DNA from: CBDDFV01 sp965227335
GTDB taxonomy: Bacteria; Planctomycetota; Phycisphaerae; Phycisphaerales; SM1A02
Length of the DNA stretch: 64,000 nt
Assembly (NCBI GenBank): GCA_965227335.1
Contig: CBDDFV010000012.1
Span: forward strand, 682,001 to 746,000
Direction of reading: 5' to 3'
Positions 48,754-57,516 of the stretch are shown here, in pieces. Position 1 is the stretch's first letter; the number at the start of each line of letters is the position of its first letter. The position numbers and the translations under genes are program-made. A model generated the notes under the pieces. That model saw only the letters and a list, made by a program, of their open reading frames with translations, did no database searches and was not told where the DNA came from.

Positions 48754-50130
48754 TCAGAAGAAAAGCAGGCCGAGGACCATCCACGCCCCCGCCGCGAGCA
48801 TGATGATCGCGGTATACCCCACGATATCACGAGCTCGCATGCCGGTGATCGCCAGCAGCGGCAACGCCCAGAACGGCTGCAGCATGTTGGTGAGCTGGTC
48901 GCCGTACGCGACGGCGAGCACCATCTTCGCCGGCGACGCCCCGACGTCGTGGGCGGCCTGCATGGCGATCGGACCCTGCACCGCCCACTGACCCCCGCCC
49001 GACGGCACGAAGAGATTGACCACGCCCGCGCTGACGAACGTGAAGATCGGCAGCGTCGTCTCGTTCGTCGTCGACGCGATCGTCGAGGCGAGCTCCGCCG
49101 TGAGCCCCGAGTCCTTCATCAGACCCATGATGCCCGCGTACAACGGAAACTGCAGGATGATCCCGGCGCAGCCGGAGGCGCCGGCCCCGATCGCATCCGC
49201 GTAACGGCGGGGCGTGCCGTGACAGATCAGTCCCAGCCCCAGCATCACCATCACCACTTCGTTCGGACCCATCGTGCGAAACGTCGCGCTCGTGATCCGA
49301 CCCGGCATGTCGGGCAGCAGCAGATTCAACGCGAACCACGCGAGCGGGGCCGCAAGCAGCACCGTCAGCACCGGCGTGTGCTCCAGCCAGTCCGGCAGCG
49401 TGTGCAGTTCGCGCGGCGTCGGTTCGGGGTCGCGAGGCGGATCGTAGTGCTCCAGCCCCCGCAGTTCGTGCGCATCCTTCGGCGTGAGCATGAGCACCAG
49501 CGCGGCCGCGATCGCCACGGCCCCGAGCGAGATCACCAGGTTCATCCCGGAGAAGATCGTCTGGTCGAGCGGAATCGACGTGATCCCGAGATCCAGCCCC
49601 TTCAGGATGTCGGCGAAGTCCGTTTCGTTCGCGACCTTGAGCGGCGCGGAGCCGGAGAGACCGCCGTGCCAGACCATGAGCCCCAGATACCCCGCCGCGA
49701 CGATGAGCGGATAGTGGTGGGGGATGCGGCGCCGCTGGAGGGAGCGGCCGACGTCGCGGGCGATGAGCGCGCCGGCGATGAGTCCGAGTCCCCAGTTGAA
49801 GAGGCCGAGCAGCATCGCCACGAACGCGACCAGCGCCGCGCCGCCGCGCCCCGTGCGAGGCAGATCCGCGAGTCGCCGGATGATCGACGCGACGGGCGGG
49901 CTCGACGCGAGGGCGTGTCCGGTCACGAGGATGAGACACATCTGCATCGAGAACGCGAGCAGTCCCCACAGTCCGCCGCTCCACGCGCGGCCGATCTCGT
50001 CGACCGGCGTGCGGGTCACCGTCAACGCGAGCAACGCGGTGAGGACGGTCAGCAGGATGGCGAGGACGAGCGGATCCGGCGCGAGGCGTCGGAAGATCCC
50101 GGAGACGGCGAGTCCGAGTCGGGCGATCAT
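48754..50130 (-). CDS. atoE: Short-chain fatty acid transporter (AtoE family)
   Basis: 458 residues with 10-12 membrane segments. Family features include FNWGLGLIAGALIARDVGR, YLGLMVWHGGLSGSAPL, and the C-terminal FVPSGGGQWAVQGPIAMQAA and AYGDQLTNMLQPFWALPLLAI blocks, typical of AtoE/TIGR00366 proteins that import short-chain fatty acids such as acetoacetate or butyrate. Followed closely by the crotonase-like gene. With the isobutyryl-type mutase and 2-methylisocitrate lyase elsewhere in the window, it hints at use of short or branched acids. A TAGGCT box lies nine bases before the ATG. Confidence 0.85.
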   Translation of the reverse strand: MIARLGLAVSGIFRRLAPDPLVLAILLTVLTALLALTVTRTPVDEIGRAWSGGLWGLLAFSMQMCLILVTGHALASSPPVASIIRRLADLPRTGRGGAALVAFVAMLLGLFNWGLGLIAGALIARDVGRSLQRRRIPHHYPLIVAAGYLGLMVWHGGLSGSAPLKVANETDFADILKGLDLGITSIPLDQTIFSGMNLVISLGAVAIAAALVLMLTPKDAHELRGLEHYDPPRDPEPTPRELHTLPDWLEHTPVLTVLLAAPLAWFALNLLLPDMPGRITSATFRTMGPNEVVMVMLGLGLICHGTPRRYADAIGAGASGCAGIILQFPLYAGIMGLMKDSGLTAELASTIASTTNETTLPIFTFVSAGVVNLFVPSGGGQWAVQGPIAMQAAHDVGASPAKMVLAVAYGDQLTNMLQPFWALPLLAITGMRARDIVGYTAIIMLAAGAWMVLGLLFF

Positions 50131-50186
50131 GGTGCGGACAGCCTACCCGCGTGGGATGGTTCGTGCAGCCCGCGCCCGGACGCGAT

Positions 50187-51596
50187 TCAGTTGTCCGCGT
50201 CGGGCGGGAGCGGCGGAACGAAGATCTCGAACGGTCGGGCGGGATCGGCGCTCCACGCCTCGTCCCAGCCCAACGTTCGCGCGACGCGATCGTACGTGAA
50301 CTCCTTCCCGTCGCGCGGGTCGTACAGCATCTCCGGCGGCGCGCCGAGATCGATCGCGTCGGCCAGGTTCTCCGGCAGCGTGCGGTGACGGAGTTCAAAC
50401 ATCTTCAGCGCGGCGGCGACCGTCATCATCCGGTGACGGGCGAGGCCCCCGTAGAGCAGATCGCGGGGCACGTCCGGCGCCGCGACCTGGATGAGTCGCC
50501 GTCCGACCACGTTCGTCAGCGCCTCGTCCATCGTCGCGCGTCGGGCGGCGAGGGTCTCCGGATCGGCGTCGGGATCATCGTCGAAGGCGCGGAGCGCGGC
50601 GACGTTCTCCGCCTCGCGGTTCCGGCTGTACGCCGCGATATCCGCCGCGAGCGTCCGATCCTGTCGACGGGCGTTCATCTGGAGTCGGGCGAAGCGGGCG
50701 TAGATGTCGGCGACGGCGTGTCGGGTGGCGGCGGCGTCGAAGAGGGTGTTGCGTTCGATCGCCGCCGCGAGTTCACGTCGGGCGTCGGGTCCGAGTTCGG
50801 CGTCGGGTTCGTCGAGGACGGCGTTGACCATCTGTTCGCGCAGTTGCATCGCGTCGATCTCGCGGGCGACGACGTCGATCTGCGGCGCGACCACGCTGTG
50901 GTATTCGGCGGCCACCGCACGCCGCCAGCGTTCGGGTCGGGGCGGTCGCTTCGCGAGGATGTCGACCACCGGCTGGGTCGTGCGCGAGAGCGAGCCGCGC
51001 GAGGCGAACCAGTGACGCATCTCCGCGTACACGCGTTCGCGCAGCGTCTGGGCGAACAGGACCGCGACGACCGGTCCGTGCGCATCCTCGACGAGGTCGG
51101 CGAGCGTCATCGCCCGCGTCAGCGCCGCCGCGGACTCGACCATCTTGTCCTGCGCGACGAGCCGGCGCGAACGCAGCCGCTCCAGCGTGACGAGGGTGGT
51201 GAGCGGTCCGTAGAACTGCGAAAGCTCCTCGTGTCGCTCCGGCAACAGGGCGGGACGGGCGAGGCTCTGCTCGTACGCCTGCAGGGCGAGCGTGTTGAGG
51301 CCGATCCAACGGTCAATCGCGGCCAGCGTCGTCTCGTCCGGCGGCGTCCGCGTCCGCGGATCAAGCCACGCCTCGATCGCCGCTTCGAGAGCGGGATCGT
51401 CGATCGGCTGCAGGAGCGCCGCGGCGTCGAGCCACAAGGTCGTTGCGTTCTCGTCCTGAAACACCAGCGGTCGTTCGTACGCGAGCGCGGCCGGGAGTTC
51501 GAACGACGCGTCCGCCGGCGGGGTCGACGACTGAGCGACGGCGACACGCAGGACGGGAAATGACGCGAGGACGAGCGCGAGAAGTCGCATCTTCAT
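50187..51596 (-). CDS. Exported helical protein of unknown function
   Basis: 469 residues. The ATG at 51596 opens on a signal peptide (MKMRLLALVLASFPVLRVAV, cleaved near AQS). The remaining sequence is mostly alpha-helical, rich in Ala, Arg, Glu and Leu, with no recognised domain. Residues about 350-420 contain LLYGGLARHRMMTVAAALKMF followed by RHRTLPENLADAIDLGAPP and YDPRDGKEFTYDRV, a pattern seen in planctomycete proteins annotated only as hypothetical. The frame extends upstream across the next gene as a shadow. TACCAT lies six bases before the ATG, so the transcript is probably leaderless. Confidence 0.65.
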   Translation of the reverse strand: MKMRLLALVLASFPVLRVAVAQSSTPPADASFELPAALAYERPLVFQDENATTLWLDAAALLQPIDDPALEAAIEAWLDPRTRTPPDETTLAAIDRWIGLNTLALQAYEQSLARPALLPERHEELSQFYGPLTTLVTLERLRSRRLVAQDKMVESAAALTRAMTLADLVEDAHGPVVAVLFAQTLRERVYAEMRHWFASRGSLSRTTQPVVDILAKRPPRPERWRRAVAAEYHSVVAPQIDVVAREIDAMQLREQMVNAVLDEPDAELGPDARRELAAAIERNTLFDAAATRHAVADIYARFARLQMNARRQDRTLAADIAAYSRNREAENVAALRAFDDDPDADPETLAARRATMDEALTNVVGRRLIQVAAPDVPRDLLYGGLARHRMMTVAAALKMFELRHRTLPENLADAIDLGAPPEMLYDPRDGKEFTYDRVARTLGWDEAWSADPARPFEIFVPPLPPDADN

Positions 51597-51602
51597 GCCA
51601 CA

Positions 51603-51608
51603 ATGGTA
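51603..51608 (-). promoter_or_regulatory. -10 box (TACCAT), leaderless, in a 33-base divergent spacer
   Basis: Minus-strand TACCAT ends six bases before the ATG at 51596. On the other strand CACAAT (51599-51604) overlaps it and could serve the methyltransferase gene at 51630, so the two -10 boxes would be mutually exclusive. Confidence 0.45.
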
Positions 51609-51629
51609 CCGAAAGGCGGACCGCATCCC

Positions 51630-52364
51630 ATGACTCGATATGACGCCATCGGGGCCGGCTATCGAGCGATGCGACGACCGGATCCGCGGATCCAGGCCGC
51701 GATCGACGAGACGCTCGGCGACGCCCGGACCGTGGTGAACGTCGGGGCGGGGGCGGGGTCGTACGAACCGGGGGATCGCGGCGTGGCGGCGGTGGAGCCG
51801 TCGTCCGTGATGATCGATCAGCGGCCGGTCGGATCGGCGCCGGTGGTGCAGGCGTCGGCGGAGGCGTTGCCGTTCGAGGACGACGCCTTCGACGCCGCGC
51901 TCGCGGTGCTGACGATCCACCACTGGCGCGACCTCGGGCGGGGTCTGGCGGAAGTGCGACGCGTCGCTCGCGACCGCGTGGTGGTGCTCACCTGGGATCC
52001 TGCGCATCCGGGGTTCTGGCTGACCGACGACTATTTCCCCGACGCGCTGACGTTCGATCGCACGATCTTTCCGTCGATGGAGACGCTGTCCGACACGCTC
52101 GGCGGCCGGGTCGAAGTGCGGGCGCTGCCGATCCCGCACGACTGCACCGACGGATTCTTCGGAGCGTACTGGCGACGGCCGGCGGCGTATCTGCGGCCGG
52201 CGGTGCGGGCCGCGATCTCGACGTTCAGTCGGCTGACCGACGTCGAGGCGCGGCTCGAGCGGCTCCGTCGCGATCTGGACGACGGCGCGTGGGATCGGCG
52301 TCACGGCGGTCTGCGCACGCTGGAGACGCTGGACGTGGGCTATCGACTCGTCGCGGCGACGTGA
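51630..52364 (+). CDS. Class I SAM-dependent methyltransferase
   Basis: 244 residues from the ATG at 51630, downstream of AAAGGCGG; an in-frame start at 51603 would run into the divergent promoter. Motif I VVNVGAGAGSYEP is slightly altered (VGAGAG for the usual GCGTG). The acidic post-I residue is in VAAVEPSSVMIDQRP, and FDAALAVLTIHHWRDLGRGL is the family's motif after the central strand. It resembles Methyltransf_11 members. The substrate is unknown. It ends 15 bases before a hairpin terminator. Confidence 0.8.
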   Translation: MTRYDAIGAGYRAMRRPDPRIQAAIDETLGDARTVVNVGAGAGSYEPGDRGVAAVEPSSVMIDQRPVGSAPVVQASAEALPFEDDAFDAALAVLTIHHWRDLGRGLAEVRRVARDRVVVLTWDPAHPGFWLTDDYFPDALTFDRTIFPSMETLSDTLGGRVEVRALPIPHDCTDGFFGAYWRRPAAYLRPAVRAAISTFSRLTDVEARLERLRRDLDDGAWDRRHGGLRTLETLDVGYRLVAAT

Positions 52365-52378
52365 GGGCTGAGAGAGAA

Positions 52379-52414
52379 CGCCGCCGCGAATCGACGTAGC
52401 GTTTCGCGGCGGCG
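52379..52414. terminator. Bidirectional hairpin terminator
   Basis: A 12-base-pair stem (CGCCGCCGCGAA, 52379-52390, with TTCGCGGCGGCG, 52403-52414) between the methyltransferase gene and the converging pilus operon. Confidence 0.7.
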
Positions 52415-52440
52415 GATGGTCGGGCCCGGGGGTTGCGGCG

Positions 52441-53079
52441 TCAGAACGAGCCGGTGCGGGGCATGGCGGATCCGACGAGTCGGATCGGCTGGACGTTGTT
52501 CCCTTCGAGGTCGAGCGAGACGTCGTCGTCCGCTTCGATCGAGAGGTTGATGGTCGCGCGGCGGAGTTTGTTTCCGAGTTCGAATTCGAGCGTGAACGGC
52601 ATGACCTGATCGCCATTCTCATCGAACTGGGGGACCACGCCTTCGAGCAGCGTCTGGCGGGTGGTCTCGACGAGCGTGTCGGGATCGACGATGGCGATCT
52701 CGAGTCGGTTGTCGACGGGGATCCACTCGAGCACCATGATGTCGCCGGTGGTGGTGAGGAACTCGATCATCTCGCTTTCGACGATTTCATCGAGCGGGTT
52801 GACGGGCTGGGGCCCGAACTCGGAGCCGGTGCGGATAAGGGTGAGCATCCGGTGCATGGCGAGCCGGGCGATGGTGTGGGTCGACGCCTGCTCGGTCGTC
52901 TGCTGGTACGCCGTGAAGGACGCGTCGAGCGCGACCATGGTGGCGGTGAGCAGGGCCGACGAGATCGCCAGCGCGATGAGCATTTCGACGAGGTTGAAGC
53001 CGCGACGGCGGAGGCCCCGCCGACGGCGTCGGATCGGGCCGCGCGACGCGACGGCGTGGGTGCGGGGAGGCGTATGCAT
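52441..53079 (-). CDS. Prepilin-type minor pilin (PilW/GspJ-like)
   Basis: 212 residues from the ATG at 53079, two bases after the stop of the preceding gene. The N-terminus is a prepilin signal: Arg-rich leader, RRGFNLVEMLIALAISSALL with Glu at mature position 5. The rest is a beta-rich globular domain (EMIEFLTTTGDIMVLEWIPV) typical of J/W-type minor pilins. Last gene of the pilus/secretion operon; it should sit at the pilus tip or pseudopilus with the two preceding products. Confidence 0.8.
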   Translation of the reverse strand: MHTPPRTHAVASRGPIRRRRRGLRRRGFNLVEMLIALAISSALLTATMVALDASFTAYQQTTEQASTHTIARLAMHRMLTLIRTGSEFGPQPVNPLDEIVESEMIEFLTTTGDIMVLEWIPVDNRLEIAIVDPDTLVETTRQTLLEGVVPQFDENGDQVMPFTLEFELGNKLRRATINLSIEADDDVSLDLEGNNVQPIRLVGSAMPRTGSF

Positions 53080-53081
53080 GA

Positions 53082-55544
53082 TCAGTTTCCTCCGCCTTCG
53101 GTGTAGGTTTCGTTCTCGGCCTCGACGGTGATGGCCCAGGGGATGCCGTCCGGCAGGAGGGCGTCGGGGTTGTAGCGGAGGGTGATCTCGCCGAAGCCGG
53201 GGAAGTCGTCGTCGTCGGGATCGACGCCCTCGCCGTCGCCGTCGGCGGGTCCGAAGTAGCCGATGGTGGTGTTGAACGCGTCGGGCAGTCCGCCGTAGTA
53301 GAGCGGTCCCGCGTTGGCGGTGGGTCGGAAGGTCATCATCATCGTGCCGTGCACGTCGGCCGTGCCCCGCACGTCCATGATGCCGGCGACGATGATGCCC
53401 TTGAGTCGGACGGTCGGGGTGTCTTCGGGATCGACAGCGACCTCGTTGTCGAAGTTCCCGACGTCGATCGACCATTCGGGCGTGAGCACGGAGCTCTTCG
53501 CGAGCTGCTGCTTGTCGCCGTCGTCCATGGCGTCGAGGGTGTCGAGGATCCACTCGTTGAGTTCGCCCGGCTCCTCGAGCTCCGGGTCCGTTTCATCGAT
53601 GTGGAAACGGGTGCTGCCGGTGAACTGGAGCTTGTTGCGCCAGTGCGTGTACTCGGCGGGGATGTCCGCCACCACCGATCCCACGAAGACGCAGTCGTCG
53701 AAGCGGATGTTGTTGGAGAGCGGCTTGGTGTCGGTGTAGTCGACGCCGCCGGACTCCGCGTAGATGTACGGGTACTTCAGTTCGTAGGAGAACGTGCCGT
53801 CGCCGTTGTCGATCTGTTCGAGGGCGCCGGCGTAGTTCCAGTTGGGGTCGTCGCAGTCGGCGGTGGTCTCGATGAACGTCACGCCGACGAACCGGCAGTT
53901 GCGGAACAACGCGTTGGCGCCGATCGGGATCGAGACGTCGTTGAACACCATGTTCTCGTAGATCGGGCGACGGTAATAGTCATACGCCCCGGCGGAGCCG
54001 AAGGGCACGGGCTCGTAGTCGTTATCCCCCGCGGCGGTGAAGCTGGCGGGATCAGGCAGCGGGTTGTTCGTCAGGTTGTCGGTCACCTGGTCGGCGAAGG
54101 GCGACCCCGCGGCCGCCATGCCTTCCGCCCACGACAGGCTGTCGTCGAGCATCTGGGCGTCGATCTCGCGGAGGTCCTCGTCGCTGACCTCGAAGCTCAC
54201 CGGGGGGTCCTCGCTGCTCGGACGGATGGGCCCGTTGACGACGGACTGGTAGCTTTCGCCGTTCGCCGCGTCCCAGTCGGCGCGGGCCACGGCGAACGCG
54301 AGCCGGCCGTGCAGTTTGGCGTAGCGGTCGTAGATGTCGATGACGCCGTTGTTGTAGCCGAGCGACACGTCGGCCGCGGTCACCTCGCCGTCGCCGTCGC
54401 GGTCGGGCACGGCCATGTCGATCAACCGCCCGAGTTGATCATCGACGTCGAACTCGATCGGCGGGTTGCCGAGCCCCGCCGCCGCCGCCTTGTCCTGGTC
54501 GTAGACCACGTCGCGATCATTGTCGGCGTCGAAGGCGGCGAGGAAGAGGTCGAAGTCGTCGATGTACTCGTCGAGGTCCATGTCCTCGAGGAACGGATAG
54601 CTCCCGATGTCGTCGCCCTCGATGGGATGGTTCGGACGGAGCCGGTTGTCGCCGTCGACGTCGTTCACCGCGAGGAGATCGAAGAAGATGTCGAGCTGGT
54701 CGCTGAGATCGGGATCGAGGTAGTAGAAATCGCTCCGCATCACGAGCGGATCGCCGTTGGCGCTGTCCAGCTCGCCGGGCACCACGCCGTAACGCGAGCC
54801 GAGCGGGCCCTCCACCCGCACGTTCTTGCCGATCATGATCCGGTTCGGACTGATGATCGCGAACTCGATCCGCTTGGTCAGCCGGAAGTCCATCTGCAGC
54901 GTGCGCTCGATCTCGCCGTCCACGCCGATGCTCGTCACCCGCACGAACGGCTGGTTCTCCAGCATCTCGTAGCGGAGACGGAAATACGGCGCGTTCGGCT
55001 CGTCCGACAGACGGATCGGACGCGTTTCGAGGGCGCCGTTGCCGTCGATCGCGGGGAGCGCGGCGTCGCCGGGCTCGACGATCATCGTCATCGCCGCGCT
55101 GTCCGCCAGATGCGCGCCGAGCAACGCCTCGGAGAGGCCGATGGAGTTGTCCTGCGGACCCGAATCGTACTCCTCCGCCGGCAGCACCTCGACGTCGCCG
55201 TCGGCCCCGACATTGATCGTGCCGTCCCAGACATCCTGGGCGAAGAAGCCGTCGATGACGCCCTTGTCAATGACGAAGCGGCCGCCCTCGGACTGCAGCC
55301 GGCGGGAGGCGAAGGCGAGACCCGACTCCGCCGCGCCCATCGCGCGGGACACCCGCAGCGACGAGTCCGCCGTCCGCAGGTTGCCCTGGGCGACGACCGC
55401 CATCGCGGCGGCGAGGGAGCCGAAGATCACGAGGTACATCATCGCGAGGACGGCCGAGACCCCGCGGCGGCGGATCGAAGTCCGTCGGCGCCGCAGGCCG
55501 AAGCCGCGGCGCGGCGTGATGTGGGTTGAGAATGTGCGAAGCAT
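53082..55544 (-). CDS. Very large PilX/GspK-like exported pilus-assembly protein
   Basis: 820 residues, several times the usual PilX length. The N-terminus has a basic leader and hydrophobic helix (RRRGVSAVLAMMYLVIFGSL) followed by SRAMGAAESGLAFASRRLQS, the AAESGL signature of PilX/GspK-type proteins. The large insert contains acidic repeats such as DNDRDVVYDQD and DRDGDGEVTAADVS, which look like calcium-binding loops. There is also a segment with beta-helix-like phrasing (ANALFRNCRFVGVTFIETTA, NIRFDDCVFVGSVVADI). It may expose a large calcium-dependent domain on the pilus or pseudopilus tip. The Shine-Dalgarno GGAGG is well placed. Confidence 0.75.
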   Translation of the reverse strand: MLRTFSTHITPRRGFGLRRRRTSIRRRGVSAVLAMMYLVIFGSLAAAMAVVAQGNLRTADSSLRVSRAMGAAESGLAFASRRLQSEGGRFVIDKGVIDGFFAQDVWDGTINVGADGDVEVLPAEEYDSGPQDNSIGLSEALLGAHLADSAAMTMIVEPGDAALPAIDGNGALETRPIRLSDEPNAPYFRLRYEMLENQPFVRVTSIGVDGEIERTLQMDFRLTKRIEFAIISPNRIMIGKNVRVEGPLGSRYGVVPGELDSANGDPLVMRSDFYYLDPDLSDQLDIFFDLLAVNDVDGDNRLRPNHPIEGDDIGSYPFLEDMDLDEYIDDFDLFLAAFDADNDRDVVYDQDKAAAAGLGNPPIEFDVDDQLGRLIDMAVPDRDGDGEVTAADVSLGYNNGVIDIYDRYAKLHGRLAFAVARADWDAANGESYQSVVNGPIRPSSEDPPVSFEVSDEDLREIDAQMLDDSLSWAEGMAAAGSPFADQVTDNLTNNPLPDPASFTAAGDNDYEPVPFGSAGAYDYYRRPIYENMVFNDVSIPIGANALFRNCRFVGVTFIETTADCDDPNWNYAGALEQIDNGDGTFSYELKYPYIYAESGGVDYTDTKPLSNNIRFDDCVFVGSVVADIPAEYTHWRNKLQFTGSTRFHIDETDPELEEPGELNEWILDTLDAMDDGDKQQLAKSSVLTPEWSIDVGNFDNEVAVDPEDTPTVRLKGIIVAGIMDVRGTADVHGTMMMTFRPTANAGPLYYGGLPDAFNTTIGYFGPADGDGEGVDPDDDDFPGFGEITLRYNPDALLPDGIPWAITVEAENETYTEGGGN

Positions 55545-55652
55545 GTCCCGTCCTCCTCGCGCCTCCGAAAGCAGCAGGCCGCGCCGTGAGTGTGAAGCGC
55601 GGCGTCAGGGCCGGGGCGGACCCATCAGGTCCGTCGCGGCGGCGGATCGGTT

Positions 55653-56225
55653 TCAGTCGCGGTCCGGGGCGATCCACGACACCCGGGTGATTTCCAGCGG
55701 CACCAGGTCCATCGGCGACTGGTACTCGACGATCACCTCGACGAGGATCATGTCGGTTGAGCCGTCAGGCTGGATGCTGGTGATGTTGAAGGGGTCGACG
55801 TTGAAGACCTGGACGGTCTGCGACCAGCCGTTCATGTTGGCGATGATCTCGCGTCGGGCGTTGATGGGCCCGTTGGCGAGTTCGGCCGAGAAGATCGTGC
55901 CCGCGCCGCCCCCGTCGAGGTCGTCGAGGTCGTCGTAGTCCTCCACGGAGAGCTCGTTGCCTTCGGGTCCCCAGATCGCATCGCCGGTGACCGGGTCGTC
56001 GGCGGGCATGAGGAGCGTCATCTCGCGGATCTCCGCCCCGAGCTGGGCGGCGATCGACGCGTGCGTCGACCAGTTGTTCTTCTGGTGGAAGGCGAGCTGG
56101 GCCGACACCATGGCGAGCACGCCGGTGCCCACGATGATGATGGTCAGTCCGGTTTCGAGCAGCGTGAAGCCGCGCCGGCGGACGCGGAATGCGCGCCGTC
56201 GGTTCTGGGTGCGAAACGTCGTCAT
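55653..56225 (-). CDS. Prepilin-type minor pilin (PilV/GspI-like)
   Basis: 190 residues from the ATG at 56225, after GGGAGGA. The prepilin signal is RRRGFTLLETGLTIIIVGTG with Glu at mature position 5. The globular part has a long helix (NWSTHASIAAQLGAEIREMT) and strands to MILVEVIVEYQSPM. It lies between pilC and the large PilX-like gene. The order V, X, W matches minor-pilin clusters of type IV pili. Confidence 0.8.
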   Translation of the reverse strand: MTTFRTQNRRRAFRVRRRGFTLLETGLTIIIVGTGVLAMVSAQLAFHQKNNWSTHASIAAQLGAEIREMTLLMPADDPVTGDAIWGPEGNELSVEDYDDLDDLDGGGAGTIFSAELANGPINARREIIANMNGWSQTVQVFNVDPFNITSIQPDGSTDMILVEVIVEYQSPMDLVPLEITRVSWIAPDRD

Positions 56226-56268
56226 GTCGGGGATCCTCCCGCGGCCTCCCGTGAATCTCCGGTCCGGT

Positions 56269-57492
56269 TCATCCCGAGACGATCGAGCTCATCTTGAAGA
56301 TGGGCAGGATGATCGCCATGGCGATGAAGCCGACGATGGAGCCCATCAGAACGATCATGAGCGGTTCGATCATGCTGGTCACGGTCTTGATGGCGTCGCG
56401 CAACGCCTTCATGTAGTAGGTCGAGATTTCTTCGAGCACCTCGCCGAGTCGACCTGACTCCTCGCCCGCCCCGATCATCTGGATGACCGCCTTGGGCAGG
56501 AGCTTCGACTTGACGAGCTGGGACTGGATCTTCTTGCCCTGCTTCACGGCGCCGTAGACGTCGCGCCAGAGCTTCTTGTACATGACGTTCCCGGAGATGT
56601 CCCCGGTGATCGCCAGCGTATCGAGCATCGGGACGCCCGCGTTCAGCAGTTCGCCCATCGTGTGGAGCGAGCGGCCGATGTAGAGCGCCCGGAACATCCG
56701 CTTGAAGATCGGCGCGACCAGCTTGAAGCGGTCCCACCAGAAGCTGCCGATCTCCGTCTTGATGAAGAAGACGAAGGCGACCACGATCCCGATGATGCCG
56801 ATCAGCACCGCCCACCACCACTGCACCATCCACGCCGACAACGCCATCAGGAACTTGGTCGGCCACGGGAGGGCGGCTTCCTTGCCCTCGAACACCATCG
56901 CGAACCGCGGCAGCACGAAGGTCAGCAGGAAGATCGTCACCCCGATCGCCATCGTCGCGATGACGCCCGGATAGATGCTGGCCCCGATGACCATCTTGCG
57001 GGTCTCGATCTCCTGGGCCATGTACGCCGCGATCCGGTCCAGCATCTTCGCGAACGAACCCGACATCTCCGACGCCCGCGTCATGTTGATGTAGAGGGGC
57101 GAGAAGTGCTTCGGGTACTTCGCGATCGCCTCGGAGAACTGCTTGCCCGACTCGACGTCGGACTTGATCGCTCCGAGCATCTTCCGGAACTTCGGGTTGC
57201 TCACCTGCTCCGCGATGCCGTCCAGCGCCGAACGCAGGTTGATGCCCGCCCGGATCATGACCGCGAGCTGCGTGGTGAAGTCGAGGATGTCCTTCTGCGA
57301 AGGGCCCGACGAGTAGTTCAGGAACTCGAGCTTCTTGCCCATGCTCCCCGACGCCCCGATGGGGGCCAGCTGCAGCACATGCTGCCCCTGCCCGCGCAGG
57401 ATCGACGCCGCGGCGGCCGCGTTGTCCGCGGTCAGCACGCCGGCCTGCGTCTGGCCTGAAGCCGTCTTGGCCTGGTATCGATACTGGGGCAT
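56269..57492 (-). CDS. pilC: Type IV pilus / type II secretion inner-membrane platform protein
   Basis: 407 residues with the two-fold T2SSF domain structure. The first repeat begins FTTQLAVMIRAGINLRSALDGI (about 72-93) and the second LHTMGELLNAGVPMLDTLAI (about 275-294). Three membrane spans are at about 170-190, 215-240 and 380-400. GspF/PilC couples the cytoplasmic ATPase to the growing pilin filament. It is 24 bases after pilT. A pilB-type assembly ATPase and pilM-Q genes are not in the window. Confidence 0.92.
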   Translation of the reverse strand: MPQYRYQAKTASGQTQAGVLTADNAAAAASILRGQGQHVLQLAPIGASGSMGKKLEFLNYSSGPSQKDILDFTTQLAVMIRAGINLRSALDGIAEQVSNPKFRKMLGAIKSDVESGKQFSEAIAKYPKHFSPLYINMTRASEMSGSFAKMLDRIAAYMAQEIETRKMVIGASIYPGVIATMAIGVTIFLLTFVLPRFAMVFEGKEAALPWPTKFLMALSAWMVQWWWAVLIGIIGIVVAFVFFIKTEIGSFWWDRFKLVAPIFKRMFRALYIGRSLHTMGELLNAGVPMLDTLAITGDISGNVMYKKLWRDVYGAVKQGKKIQSQLVKSKLLPKAVIQMIGAGEESGRLGEVLEEISTYYMKALRDAIKTVTSMIEPLMIVLMGSIVGFIAMAIILPIFKMSSIVSG

Positions 57493-57516
57493 GGTCGGGA
57501 GCTCCTCCGTGATTCC